This document shows positions 1 to 6,379 of a DNA stretch of 23,953 bases, piece after piece. Source of the stretch: Clostridiales bacterium (GTDB lineage Bacteria > Bacillota_A > Clostridia > Oscillospirales > Oscillospiraceae); the NCBI GenBank assembly GCA_022777455.1, contig JALFGI010000313.1, forward strand, positions 1-23,953, in the 5' to 3' direction. The notes under the pieces were generated by a model. That model was not told the origin of the DNA, searched no databases, and was given only the letters and a program-made list of their open reading frames with translations. The first letter of the stretch is position 1, and every line of letters begins with the position of its first letter. A program made the position numbers and the translations under genes.

Positions 1-6
1 GATTTT

Positions 7-82
7 TGGCGCCCCCTGTTGGACTCGAACCAACGACCTGCGGATTAACAGTCCGTCGCTCTACCGACTGAGCTAAGGGGGC
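7..82 (-). tRNA. tRNA-Asn (GTT)
   Basis: Read on the minus strand, the 76 bases fold as a standard tRNA. The acceptor arm GCCCCCT pairs with AGGGGGC, the anticodon loop is CTGTTAA (anticodon GTT, Asn), the T-loop contains GGTTCGAGTCC, and a G discriminator is followed by an encoded CCA. It begins 5 nt after the 3' end of the 5S rRNA, so the two are almost certainly one transcript. Confidence 0.96.
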
Positions 83-87
83 ATTAT

Positions 88-202
88 GTTGGCATTACCT
101 ATCTTCCCGGCAAGTCGCCCTGCAAGTATTGTCGGCGCGGATGAGCTTAACTTCTGTGTTCGGGATGGGAACAGGTGGACCCTCATCGCAATCAATACCA
201 AC
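88..202 (-). rRNA. rrf: 5S ribosomal RNA
   Basis: The minus strand carries the highly conserved 5S core CCCGAACACAGAAGTTAAGC. The ends GTTGGTAT and ATGCCAAC pair as helix I, which defines a gene of about 115 nt. No 23S or 16S rRNA lies upstream: the next gene is a MATE transporter. It is therefore a stand-alone 5S gene followed only by tRNA-Asn. Exact ends are uncertain by a few bases. Confidence 0.95.
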
Positions 203-239
203 TTGTATTCGCTAAAGGAATGGACCTCTAACAGGGTAG

Positions 240-268
240 ATTTTAGCATAGGCCGTGCCGGTTGTCAA
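240..268 (-). promoter_or_regulatory. Promoter of the 5S rRNA / tRNA-Asn unit
   Basis: On the minus strand a -35 TTGACA (263-268) and a -10 TAAAAT (240-245) are separated by exactly 17 bp. The -10 is preceded by TGC, an extended -10. Transcription would start near 233, about 30 nt before the mature 5S end. This close-to-consensus promoter fits a strongly expressed stable-RNA unit. Confidence 0.88.
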
Positions 269-293
269 GGCTTTATTTTCCCGGAATGGGGTT

Positions 294-330
294 CAAAAAG
301 AGGGAGCAACCAAATAAATGCTCCCTCTTT
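294..330 (-). terminator. Rho-independent terminator after the MATE gene
   Basis: A perfect 12-bp stem (297-308 with 319-330) encloses a 10-nt loop. On the minus strand it is followed by TTTTTG. It lies about 55 bp past the MATE stop codon and separates that gene from the 5S promoter. Confidence 0.9.
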
Positions 331-384
331 CATTTTCGGCATACATCCTGCCTTTGCTGAACACAGGGGAATCACCACATTGAA

Positions 385-1761
385 TCAACTCTGTCCGCTT
401 TTTCCCTCTTTCATCAGCTTGCGGAAGAACCGGGCAAATACCGCGGTGGTTACCACTGCCGACAGGATATCCGACACCGGCTCCGCCAGGAACACGGCAA
501 AGGCCTGATTTTCAAAGAACAGGGGAAGGATAAAAATCAAAGGAATCAGCAGAATGAGCTTGCGCAGGCATGCCATGATCAGGCTGGTCTTTGCCTGGCC
601 CAACGCCACGAAGGCCTGTTGACAGCTGAGCTGGAAACCCACGGAGAAGCATCCCGCCAGAAACACCCGAATCGCCCATGCGGTGTATTCCACCAGGGCG
701 GTGTCGCTGGTAAAGATTCCCGCGAAAGCATTGGGGAAAAGCATTAGAAGGCTCCAGAACACGGCGGTATAGGTTACGCAGGTGAGAAACTGGCAAAGGA
801 ATGCCTCCTTCACCCGATTCAACTTTCTGGCGCCGTAGTTGAAGCTCATCAGCGGCTGTCCGCCCTGGCAGACACCCTGCATCGGCATCGTGATCAGCTG
901 GTTGATGGAGGTCAGAACCGTCATTGCGCCAACCGCCACATCCCCGCCATATCGGGACAGGGAGCTGGTAAAGCTGATGGACAGCAGGCTCTCGGTAGAC
1001 ACCATTACAAAGCTGGAAACACCCAACCCCAGACAGGGGGCAATGATCTTCCTCTCCAGGATCATATTCCCGGACTTCAGCTTCAGCAGGGTTTTCTTAC
1101 CGGTGAGGAATTTCAGAATCCAGACAGCGCTGACCGCCTGGCTCAGCACCGTCGCCAATGCGGCGCCCGCCACACCCAGATCCAGGACAAAGATAAAAAT
1201 CGGGTCCAGAACGATGTTGATTCCTGCGCCGATCACCGTGGTCATCATGCTCATCCTGGAAAAGCCCTGGGTGGTGAGGAAGGGGTTCATGCCCATCACC
1301 GTCAGAACAAAAATGCTGCCCAGAATGTAGATTCGCCCGTAGGTGGTTCCGTAGGGCAATGTGACATCGGAGGCACCGAACAGCCGCAGCAGCGAAGGAA
1401 GGAACACAGAAAATACCGCTGTCAGAATCACCGCCAGAATCAGAAGAACGGTGAAGCAGTTGGCCATGATTTTCTCGGCCTCTTCCCTGCTTCCTTTCCC
1501 CATGGCAATGGCCGCTCTGGGGGCGCCGCCGGCTCCTGCCAGCATGGCAAAGGCGGTAATCAGCATGAGGATGGGCGTAAACAGGCCCACGCCTGTGAGC
1601 GCAGAACCGCCGATGCCCGAAATATGGCCGATGTAAATTCGATCCACAATATTGTACAGCAGATTCACCACCTGCCCGATCACAGCGGGAACGGCCATTT
1701 TGACCATCCAGCGTTTGACACTGCCGCTGCCCATGTCCTCATTGTTTCGCGGTTGTTTCAT
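385..1761 (-). CDS. MATE family efflux transporter
   Basis: This 458-residue protein is a multidrug and toxin extrusion (MATE) transporter, a cytoplasmic-membrane antiporter that exports cationic drugs or metabolites using an ion gradient. The N-terminus has the family pattern: a short polar lead, then MAVPAVIGQVVNLLYNIVDR, which matches the first helix of MepA/NorM-like proteins, then YIGHISG. About twelve hydrophobic segments follow in two halves, and the length is normal for the family. The ATG is preceded by AAAGGAG about 12 nt upstream. It is monocistronic, with a terminator behind it and an unusual repeat-containing region ahead of it. The substrate cannot be told from the sequence. Confidence 0.93.
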   Translation of the reverse strand: MKQPRNNEDMGSGSVKRWMVKMAVPAVIGQVVNLLYNIVDRIYIGHISGIGGSALTGVGLFTPILMLITAFAMLAGAGGAPRAAIAMGKGSREEAEKIMANCFTVLLILAVILTAVFSVFLPSLLRLFGASDVTLPYGTTYGRIYILGSIFVLTVMGMNPFLTTQGFSRMSMMTTVIGAGINIVLDPIFIFVLDLGVAGAALATVLSQAVSAVWILKFLTGKKTLLKLKSGNMILERKIIAPCLGLGVSSFVMVSTESLLSISFTSSLSRYGGDVAVGAMTVLTSINQLITMPMQGVCQGGQPLMSFNYGARKLNRVKEAFLCQFLTCVTYTAVFWSLLMLFPNAFAGIFTSDTALVEYTAWAIRVFLAGCFSVGFQLSCQQAFVALGQAKTSLIMACLRKLILLIPLIFILPLFFENQAFAVFLAEPVSDILSAVVTTAVFARFFRKLMKEGKSGQS

Positions 1762-1839
1762 TTTTCCGATTGCTCCTTTTTCGGTTCCGTTTCGTCGATA
1801 TTTGCTCAGCCGTTCGATAAATTGTTGTTTAACGCACTG

Positions 1840-2020
1840 GCGCGGCTACGCCCTTGGCTCTCCCTTTGGGAGAGCTGGCAGCCGAACAGGCTGACTGAGA
1901 GGGTACCGCAGTAAGATCATGGCAGTCGAATCACGCCATGCTGTCCCTCTCAGTCTGCCCCTTGCGGGGCAGCCAGCTCCCCCAGAGGGGGAGCCAAGAG
2001 GGCGTCGGTTCCGGTACGCC
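1840..2020. repeat. Composite palindromic repeat element (MITE/REP-like)
   Basis: Two arms of about 60-75 bp form an imperfect terminal inverted repeat (about 1840-1903 against 1944-2020). Both read CTTGGCTC, then a small hairpin (CTCTCCC-TTT-GGGAGAG or its CCCCCTCTGGGGG variant), then GCTGGC, then a second small hairpin, then ACTGAGAGGG. The central about 40 bp contains a further CATGGC...GCCATG hairpin. Compensating differences between the arms (CTCTCCC/GGGAGAG versus CTCCCCC/GGGGGAG) preserve pairing. There is no reading frame of note. It resembles dispersed non-autonomous repeats seen in Ruminococcaceae genomes; copy number cannot be judged from one window. Confidence 0.8.
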
Positions 2021-2040
2021 AAATTGTAATTTGCTGAGTT

Positions 2041-2267
2041 AATCCGATATGCACATCACATTATATCAGAAACATTCTTGATTCGCCACCCCGATTTCAG
2101 CTTATAGAAAGAAAGTTGACAAATCTCTTGCCGGAACTTGTCAACTCACCTTGTGTGTCTCGTCCACTTTTGATGCAGGCTAATCGTGCGATACCAAAGT
2201 CTGAAAACCGGAAAATCTGTGAGAAATCCTTCGCAAGTTTCGACAATTCTGCCTGGAACTTGAGGTG
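2041..2267. other. Gene-free stretch with small repeats
   Basis: No credible gene is present. Visible structure: a possible minus-strand extended -10 (TGATATAAT, 2060-2068) that could drive the MATE gene with a long leader through the palindromic element. There is an inverted repeat GTTGACAA/TTGTCAAC (2115-2122, 2138-2145). There is also an imperfect second copy (2242-2262) of the segment between those arms, sharing GACAA, TCT, GCC and GGAACTTG. No function can be assigned. Confidence 0.45.
2060..2068 (-). promoter_or_regulatory. Possible extended -10 promoter for the MATE gene
   Basis: The minus strand reads TGATATAAT, a full extended -10. No good -35 hexamer lies 16-18 bp upstream (GGCGAA at 17 bp). 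If used, it gives a leader of about 290 nt that includes the whole palindromic repeat. No better promoter was found closer to the gene. This is an inference only. Confidence 0.35.
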
Positions 2268-2651
2268 TTATACCGTCATACCCTGAATTGCATTTTCATA
2301 CAGGTATTCTTTCAGCTCTTGGCTGGCTCCTGTATGATAGTAATCCAGCAGTAAATCATTAAAACGTTCCATGTGCTTATCCGTAATGGTAAACATTCCA
2401 GTGCCAGCATCAATCAGAATTTTATTGGCAAGGGTCATACTGGTTCGCTTGTTGCCGTCCCAGAAAAACTGCCCACGGGTCCCCACGCAAAAACTTCCAG
2501 TGCTTTCTCCGTGGCAGTTGTATCTGAAAGAATAATCTGTTCCAACTCCCGCTTGACCGTTTCATATTCCGGGACAGGAGAAACGTAGTCTGTTCCGGAG
2601 ATTCCAACAGTGCCGGTGCGGAGCTTCCCCCACTCCGGCGCTTCATTTCTG
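2268..2651 (-). pseudogene. Decayed Fic-family protein gene
   Basis: Fic proteins usually transfer AMP or another nucleotide group to target proteins through an HxFx(D/E)GN(G/K)R motif. Two minus-strand frames join into one Fic-like C-terminal half. The upstream frame (2651 to about 2488) reads EAPEWGKLRTG...VPEYETVKRELEQI...ATEKALEVFAWG. The downstream frame (from about 2486) reads RGQFFWDGNKRTSMTLANKI...ELKEYLYENAIQGM. They fit together without a gap if one base is lost near 2486-2490. The active-site half FFWDGNKRTS is present but the usual motif His is replaced (GQFF). The 5' end is missing: stop codons and the inverted repeat at 2652-2744 take its place. Non-functional as it stands. Confidence 0.75.
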
Positions 2652-2744
2652 GTTATTCACTATTCACTATTTCTTATTCACTTCCAAAAAATCCTTCATG
2701 CGCCGATTTAGTGAAAAGTGAAGAGTGAATAGTGAGTAATTAAC
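2652..2744. repeat. AT-rich inverted repeat (TATTCACTATTCACT type)
   Basis: The left arm (2652-2683), rich in TATTCACTATTCACT, pairs imperfectly with the right arm (2710-2744), rich in AGTGAATAGTGA; about 26 bp separate them. Each arm also has an internal 7-8 bp tandem rhythm (ATTCACT). It abuts the broken 5' end of the Fic remnant on one side and the tRNA terminator on the other, and may be a small mobile or recombined repeat. Confidence 0.65.
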
Positions 2745-2786
2745 AAGTAAAAATCGGCAATCTTCTGTCGAAGCTTGCCGATTTTT
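2743..2786 (-). terminator. Terminator of the five-tRNA operon
   Basis: A perfect 12-bp stem (AAAAATCGGCAA at 2749-2760 with TTGCCGATTTTT at 2775-2786) has a 14-nt loop. On the minus strand it ends in TTTTTACTTG. It begins at the CCA end of tRNA-Cys, whose CCA overlaps the stem base. Confidence 0.88.
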
Positions 2787-2860
2787 GGAGGTACCGGCCA
2801 GATTTGAACTGGCGAATGAAGGTTTTGCAGACCTTTGCCTTACCACTTGGCCACGGTACC
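2786..2860 (-). tRNA. tRNA-Cys (GCA)
   Basis: The minus strand gives acceptor GGTACCG/CGGTACC, anticodon stem-loop AAGGT-CTGCAAA-ACCTT (anticodon GCA, Cys), T-loop CAGTTCAAATCTG, discriminator U and encoded CCA; 75 nt. It is the last gene of the Val-Asp-Phe-Gly-Cys operon. Confidence 0.96.
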
Positions 2861-2865
2861 ATATG

Positions 2866-2897
2866 AAATAAGGAACGCGGTGCGGCGTTCCTTATTT
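2866..2897 (-). other. 13-bp hairpin in the tRNA-Gly/tRNA-Cys spacer
   Basis: AAATAAGGAACGC (2866-2878) and GCGTTCCTTATTT (2885-2897) pair perfectly over a 6-nt loop. Neither strand has a following U-tract, so it is not a standard terminator. It occupies nearly the whole spacer and may serve transcript processing or partial attenuation before tRNA-Cys. Confidence 0.6.
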
Positions 2898-2900
2898 GTT

Positions 2901-2976
2901 TGGAGCGGGTGACGAGGCTCGAACTCGCTACCTCCACCTTGGCAAGGTGGCGCTCTACCGGATGAGCTACACCCGC
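2901..2976 (-). tRNA. tRNA-Gly (GCC)
   Basis: The minus strand gives acceptor GCGGGTG/CACCCGC, anticodon stem-loop CCACC-TTGCCAA-GGTGG (anticodon GCC, Gly), T-loop GAGTTCGAGCCTC, U discriminator and encoded CCA; 76 nt. Confidence 0.96.
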
Positions 2977-2983
2977 ATCTTGC

Positions 2984-3025
2984 CGACCGTCGGAATCGAA
3001 TCGCTTCGATTCCGGAACAGTCGGG
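2984..3025 (-). other. Hairpin with T-arm-like sequence in the tRNA-Phe/tRNA-Gly spacer
   Basis: CGGAATCGAA (2991-3000) and TTCGATTCCG (3005-3014) pair perfectly over a TCGC loop. Outer bases CCGAC and GTCGG add a second helix. The arm repeats 12 bases (TTCGATTCCGAC) of the T-arm of the adjacent tRNA-Phe, suggesting a partial tRNA duplication or a processing structure. Confidence 0.55.
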
Positions 3026-3027
3026 TC

Positions 3028-3103
<76 letters not shown>

Positions 3104-3152
3104 ATGTTGAGCAGAAGAAACTCTGCTCAAAACACGCAGATGCGTATTTAAT

Positions 3153-3229
3153 TGGCGACCCGGAACGGACTCGAACCGTCGACCTCCAGCGTGACAGGCT
3201 GGCGTGCTAACCGACTGCACCACCGGGCC
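3153..3229 (-). tRNA. tRNA-Asp (GTC)
   Basis: The minus strand gives acceptor GGCCCGG/CCGGGTC, anticodon stem-loop CCAGC-CTGTCAC-GCTGG (anticodon GTC, Asp), T-loop GGTTCGAGTCC, G discriminator and encoded CCA; 77 nt. Confidence 0.96.
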
Positions 3230-3236
3230 AAATGAT

Positions 3237-3312
3237 TGGTGGGAACAACAGGGCTCGAACCTGTGACCCCATGCTTGTAAGGCATGTGCTCTCCCAGCTG
3301 AGCTATGCTCCC
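3237..3312 (-). tRNA. tRNA-Val (TAC)
   Basis: The minus strand gives acceptor GGGAGCA, anticodon stem-loop CATGC-CTTACAA-GCATG (anticodon TAC, Val), T-loop GGTTCGAGCCC, A discriminator and encoded CCA; 76 nt. It is the first gene of the tRNA operon. Confidence 0.96.
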
Positions 3313-3353
3313 GAGCTCTTGCCGCTGTTGGGTTTCCCTCAACGACGGGGTTC

Positions 3354-3382
3354 ATTATACACGGAAACCCCCGTTTTGTCAA
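3354..3382 (-). promoter_or_regulatory. Promoter of the tRNA-Val-Asp-Phe-Gly-Cys operon
   Basis: A perfect sigma-A type promoter on the minus strand: TTGACA (3377-3382), 17-bp spacer, TATAAT (3354-3359). It lies about 42 bp upstream of tRNA-Val and about 75 bp downstream of the hslO stop codon. Confidence 0.92.
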
Positions 3383-3457
3383 GCGGATTTTTACAAATTT
3401 TTTCAGAAATTATTTGCTTCCAAAAAGCCAGCAGTTCCCACCAAAATCAATAAAACA

Positions 3458-4336
3458 TCAAACCTTTTTCAGCAGTTCTCGAATTTCCTCCGGGGTGAAC
3501 TGATAGACCTCGTCACAGAATTGGCACTCCACGGGGAAGCTTTTTCCCTCCTCCATGATCTCCGTCAGTTCCTTTCTTCCCAGGCTGATCAGGACACTTT
3601 CCACCCGGCTGCGGCTGCAGTAGCACTTGTAGGAAACCTCCACCGTATCCAGAAACACTACACCCAGATCACCAAACACCTGGCCCAGAATATCCTCCGG
3701 GGTGAGGCCCTGCTCCAGCATAGGAGTGACGGCTCCGGCGCGCTGAATCCCCTGCTCCACCTTGTCGATGATTTCATCCGGTGCGCCGGGCAGGAGCTGC
3801 ACCAGGTAGCCGCCTGCCACCTTCACGCTCATATCCCGATCCACCAGGACACCCAGAGCGCAGGCTGTAGGGGTTTGTTCGCTTTGGGCAAAGTACGCCG
3901 TCACATCATCGCCGATCTCTCCGGAGACGAGCTCTGTGGAGCCGATGTAGGGCTCCTTCATCTGCAGGTCACGAATGACCGTCAGGGTACCGTTGGTACC
4001 CACGGTGGCGCCCACATCCAACTTGCCGGGATATTTCTCCACCAGGGGCACTTTGGGTTCCGTGACGCAGCCACGGACGTTGCCGACGGCATCGGAGACC
4101 ACGGTGATGGTGCCGATGGGGCCGCCGCCCCGGACCTGGAGGGTCATGGAACCGTTTTCCACCTTCTGCATATTGCCCATCATGGAAGCCGCAGTCAGGG
4201 CCCGTCCAAACGCTGCGGTGGCGTTGGGTGTGGTTCCGTGAATCTGAGCGGCACGGCGAACGATTTCCGTGGAGCGGATGGCCACCACCTTCACAAAGCC
4301 ATCCATGCTCATGCCGCGAACAAGATAATCCTTCAT
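3458..4336 (-). CDS. hslO: Hsp33 redox-regulated chaperone
   Basis: This 292-residue cytosolic holdase is switched on by oxidation. In the Hsp33 family four Cys bind zinc when reduced and form disulfides under oxidative stress, exposing the substrate-binding surface. The C-terminal redox domain shows C238-x-C240 and C271-x2-C274, exactly the family spacing. The N-terminal part (DGFVKVVAIRSTEIV..., AFGRALTAASMMG) matches the chaperone domain, and the length is typical. The start overlaps the stop of the upstream methyltransferase gene by 4 bp (ATGA), so the two are translationally coupled. AAAGGA lies ahead of the ATG. No clear terminator follows before the tRNA promoter. Confidence 0.96.
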   Translation of the reverse strand: MKDYLVRGMSMDGFVKVVAIRSTEIVRRAAQIHGTTPNATAAFGRALTAASMMGNMQKVENGSMTLQVRGGGPIGTITVVSDAVGNVRGCVTEPKVPLVEKYPGKLDVGATVGTNGTLTVIRDLQMKEPYIGSTELVSGEIGDDVTAYFAQSEQTPTACALGVLVDRDMSVKVAGGYLVQLLPGAPDEIIDKVEQGIQRAGAVTPMLEQGLTPEDILGQVFGDLGVVFLDTVEVSYKCYCSRSRVESVLISLGRKELTEIMEEGKSFPVECQFCDEVYQFTPEEIRELLKKV

Positions 4337-5082
4337 TTTACAATTCCTTTCCTTGCACTGAAATAGATACGCTGCTCACCCTTTTCCGGGGATGAGAACC
4401 TCCGGTCGCCGTAAACCCGGATATGGGTAAAACCGGCCTCCTTCAGAAATTCCGCCAGCTGGGGCTGAGAATAAGCATATTCCTGATGCTCTTCAAAGGA
4501 GCGGCGCCAGGCGCTCCCCTCCCGCTGGAACAGGTCCATCCCGTAGGAGCAGATATTGGTCTGCTCATCGAAGGACCCCCGCCAGACGCAGTAGACATCC
4601 TCATCCTCGTCCAGGAAGACCTGCCCGTCCATGGCCCGGAGCTTCTCCGGGGTGTTCACATCAAAAATAAAGATGCCGCCGGGGTTCAGAATTTTATAAA
4701 CTCTTTTGATTGCCCGTGCACATTGAGCAGGGTCCGTGATGTAATCCAGACTGTCCAGGGCACACACGGCCAGGTCCACGGCACGGGGCAGATAAAGCTC
4801 CGCCAGATCCTGGCGGAGGAAAAGTGGGGTTACAGGCAACTCCCGGGCCTTCTGCTGGGCCACTGTCAGCATTTCTTCCGAGAGGTCCACCCCCGTCACC
4901 GGAATTCCCTTTTGGGCCAGCAGCGCCGTCACGGAACCGGTGCCGCAGGCCAGGTCCACCGCACTGCGGGGAGTAACCCCCTCCCGCTTTAAAATCTCAA
5001 AATAAAAATCCACCGTGGCATTGTAGTCCACGTCATTTGTCAGCCGGTCATAGCTGACGGCCAAAGCTTCGTATGCTCCCAT
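4333..5082 (-). CDS. Class I SAM-dependent methyltransferase
   Basis: The product (249 residues from the chosen start) has the Rossmann-fold methyltransferase signature: AVDLACGTGSVTALL (motif I, around 41-55), VTGVDLSEEML (acidic residue binding the SAM ribose) and a post-motif ALDSLDYI. Substrate is unknown; small cytosolic methyltransferases of this type are often found next to hslO or ribosome-associated genes. I choose the ATG at 5082 because AGGAAGG sits 6-7 nt upstream. An upstream ATG at 5106 lies inside the ftsZ terminator hairpin and has no ribosome binding site. The gene is coupled to hslO by ATGA overlap. Confidence 0.85.
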   Translation of the reverse strand: MGAYEALAVSYDRLTNDVDYNATVDFYFEILKREGVTPRSAVDLACGTGSVTALLAQKGIPVTGVDLSEEMLTVAQQKARELPVTPLFLRQDLAELYLPRAVDLAVCALDSLDYITDPAQCARAIKRVYKILNPGGIFIFDVNTPEKLRAMDGQVFLDEDEDVYCVWRGSFDEQTNICSYGMDLFQREGSAWRRSFEEHQEYAYSQPQLAEFLKEAGFTHIRVYGDRRFSSPEKGEQRIYFSARKGIVK

Positions 5083-5094
5083 GAAATACCTTCC

Positions 5095-5130
5095 TGTCAA
5101 AAACATCCCGACCCGGTGCGGGTCGGGATG
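5095..5130 (-). terminator. Terminator/attenuator after ftsZ
   Basis: A perfect 11-bp GC-rich stem (CATCCCGACCC, 5104-5114, with GGGTCGGGATG, 5120-5130) and a 5-nt loop are followed on the minus strand by TTTTTG. It starts 10 nt after the ftsZ stop. It ends only about 13-17 nt before the methyltransferase start codon, so reading into that gene needs partial read-through. Confidence 0.88.
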
Positions 5131-5139
5131 TAGTGGGTA

Positions 5140-6243
5140 TCAATTACGCTTGAAGATGCTGAAAATCTCGTCAATGTCGCCAATGTCCACAGGCTTGGTG
5201 GGCTTGGCCGCGGCAGCAACAGGAGTATCGATATCGTCAACCGCAGGAGCGGAGGAAGCGGTGCTCTTGCGGGTGGTGTAGTTGATGGCGCTGCCGTCGA
5301 AGCCGGTGGCAATGACGGTAACCCGCATCTCATCCTGGAACGTCTCGGAGCAGGTGGCACCGAAGATGATATTGGCATCGGGATTGGCGGCCTCCTGCAC
5401 GATACCGGCGGCGGTCTCCACGTCGTCCAGGGTCATCTCGGAGGAACCGGTAATGTTGATCAGCACACCGGTGGCACCGTTGATGGAAGTCTCCAGCAGG
5501 GGACTGGAAACGGCGGCACTGGCGGCCTGCTCCGCCTTTTCACGGCCGGAGGCGGTGCCCACGCCCATATGTGCCCGGCCAGCGGACTTCATCACGGCGG
5601 AAACGTCGGCAAAGTCCAGGTTGATGATCACGTTCTGAGAGAAGCCCACCAATTCGGAGATAGAGGTGACCGCCTGCTTCAGCACATCGTCGGCAATGCC
5701 GAAGGCATTGGCGAAGGTGATCTTCTGGTCGGTCACATATTTCAGACGGTCATTGGGGATGATGATCAGGGAGTCCACTTTCTCGCTCAGGTCCTGAATG
5801 CCCTGCTCTGCCTGACGCATCCGGTTGGCGCCCTCGAACTTGAAGGGCTTGGTGACCACGCCCACGGTAAGGATGCCGGCCTCATGGGCCAGGTCAGCCA
5901 CAATGGGAGCAGCGCCGGTGCCGGTGCCGCCGCCCATGCCGGCGGTGATGAACACCATGTCGGTGCCCTCCAGGACTTTGGCGATGGATGCGCGGCTTTC
6001 TTCGGCTGACTTCTTGCCGATTTCAGGCTTGGAGCCAGCGCCCATGCCGTTGGTCAGCTTCTCACCAATCTGGATCTTATTCTTGCAGACGGACTTATTC
6101 AGGTCCTGCTTATCAGTATTGACGGCGATGAACTCTACACCGTTCACGCCGGATTCAATCATTCTGTTAATTACATTGTTGCCAGCGCCGCCAACGCCAA
6201 TAACCTTGATCTTGACGACACGCTCCTGTAAACTTTCGGACAT
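5140..6243 (-). CDS. ftsZ: Cell division protein FtsZ
   Basis: FtsZ is the tubulin-like GTPase that polymerises at mid-cell as the Z-ring and recruits the division machinery. The 367-residue protein has GVGGAGNNV (16-24), the tubulin signature GGGTGTGA (104-111) and the T7 loop NLDFADV (208-214), which completes the GTPase site of the neighbouring subunit. A short variable linker (TTRKSTASS...) leads to the conserved C-terminal peptide DIDEIFSIFKRN, which binds partners such as FtsA or SepF. The ATG has AGGAGG 9 nt upstream. ftsZ lies at the end of the dcw cluster but has its own promoter and terminator, allowing expression independent of the upstream genes. Confidence 0.98.
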   Translation of the reverse strand: MSESLQERVVKIKVIGVGGAGNNVINRMIESGVNGVEFIAVNTDKQDLNKSVCKNKIQIGEKLTNGMGAGSKPEIGKKSAEESRASIAKVLEGTDMVFITAGMGGGTGTGAAPIVADLAHEAGILTVGVVTKPFKFEGANRMRQAEQGIQDLSEKVDSLIIIPNDRLKYVTDQKITFANAFGIADDVLKQAVTSISELVGFSQNVIINLDFADVSAVMKSAGRAHMGVGTASGREKAEQAASAAVSSPLLETSINGATGVLINITGSSEMTLDDVETAAGIVQEAANPDANIIFGATCSETFQDEMRVTVIATGFDGSAINYTTRKSTASSAPAVDDIDTPVAAAAKPTKPVDIGDIDEIFSIFKRN

Positions 6244-6316
6244 ATCTTCTTCCTCCTATGTATCGATTTCCATCATGCAGCCGGTATCGCCGCGATAATT
6301 TCACCTATGCTTTTCT

Positions 6317-6345
6317 ATTCTAGCGTGAAATTGCGGATTGGTCAA
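6317..6345 (-). promoter_or_regulatory. ftsZ promoter
   Basis: In the 136-bp gap between divIB and ftsZ the minus strand has TTGACC (6340-6345), a 17-bp spacer and TAGAAT (6317-6322), a near-consensus sigma-A promoter. The leader to ftsZ would be about 65 nt. Confidence 0.82.
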
Positions 6346-6379
6346 TAGAAAATCTTATTTTTTCGGCAAAATATTCCCG

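Noticed and set aside
86..508. Open frame across the 5S rRNA
   Set aside because: It lies over the 5S gene, its promoter and the MATE terminator, so it is not a protein gene.
1840..2020. CRISPR array
   Set aside because: The repeats are inverted, only two arms exist and no regular unique spacers are present.
2115..2145. TTGACA at 2116-2121 as a promoter -35
   Set aside because: No -10 hexamer lies 15-19 bp downstream on the plus strand; the sequence is better described as one arm of an inverted repeat.
3305..4366. Long plus-strand open frame opposite hslO
   Set aside because: It is the antisense shadow of the well-supported hslO gene, lacks a ribosome binding site, is His/Gln-rich as such shadows are, and starts inside the tRNA-Val/promoter region.
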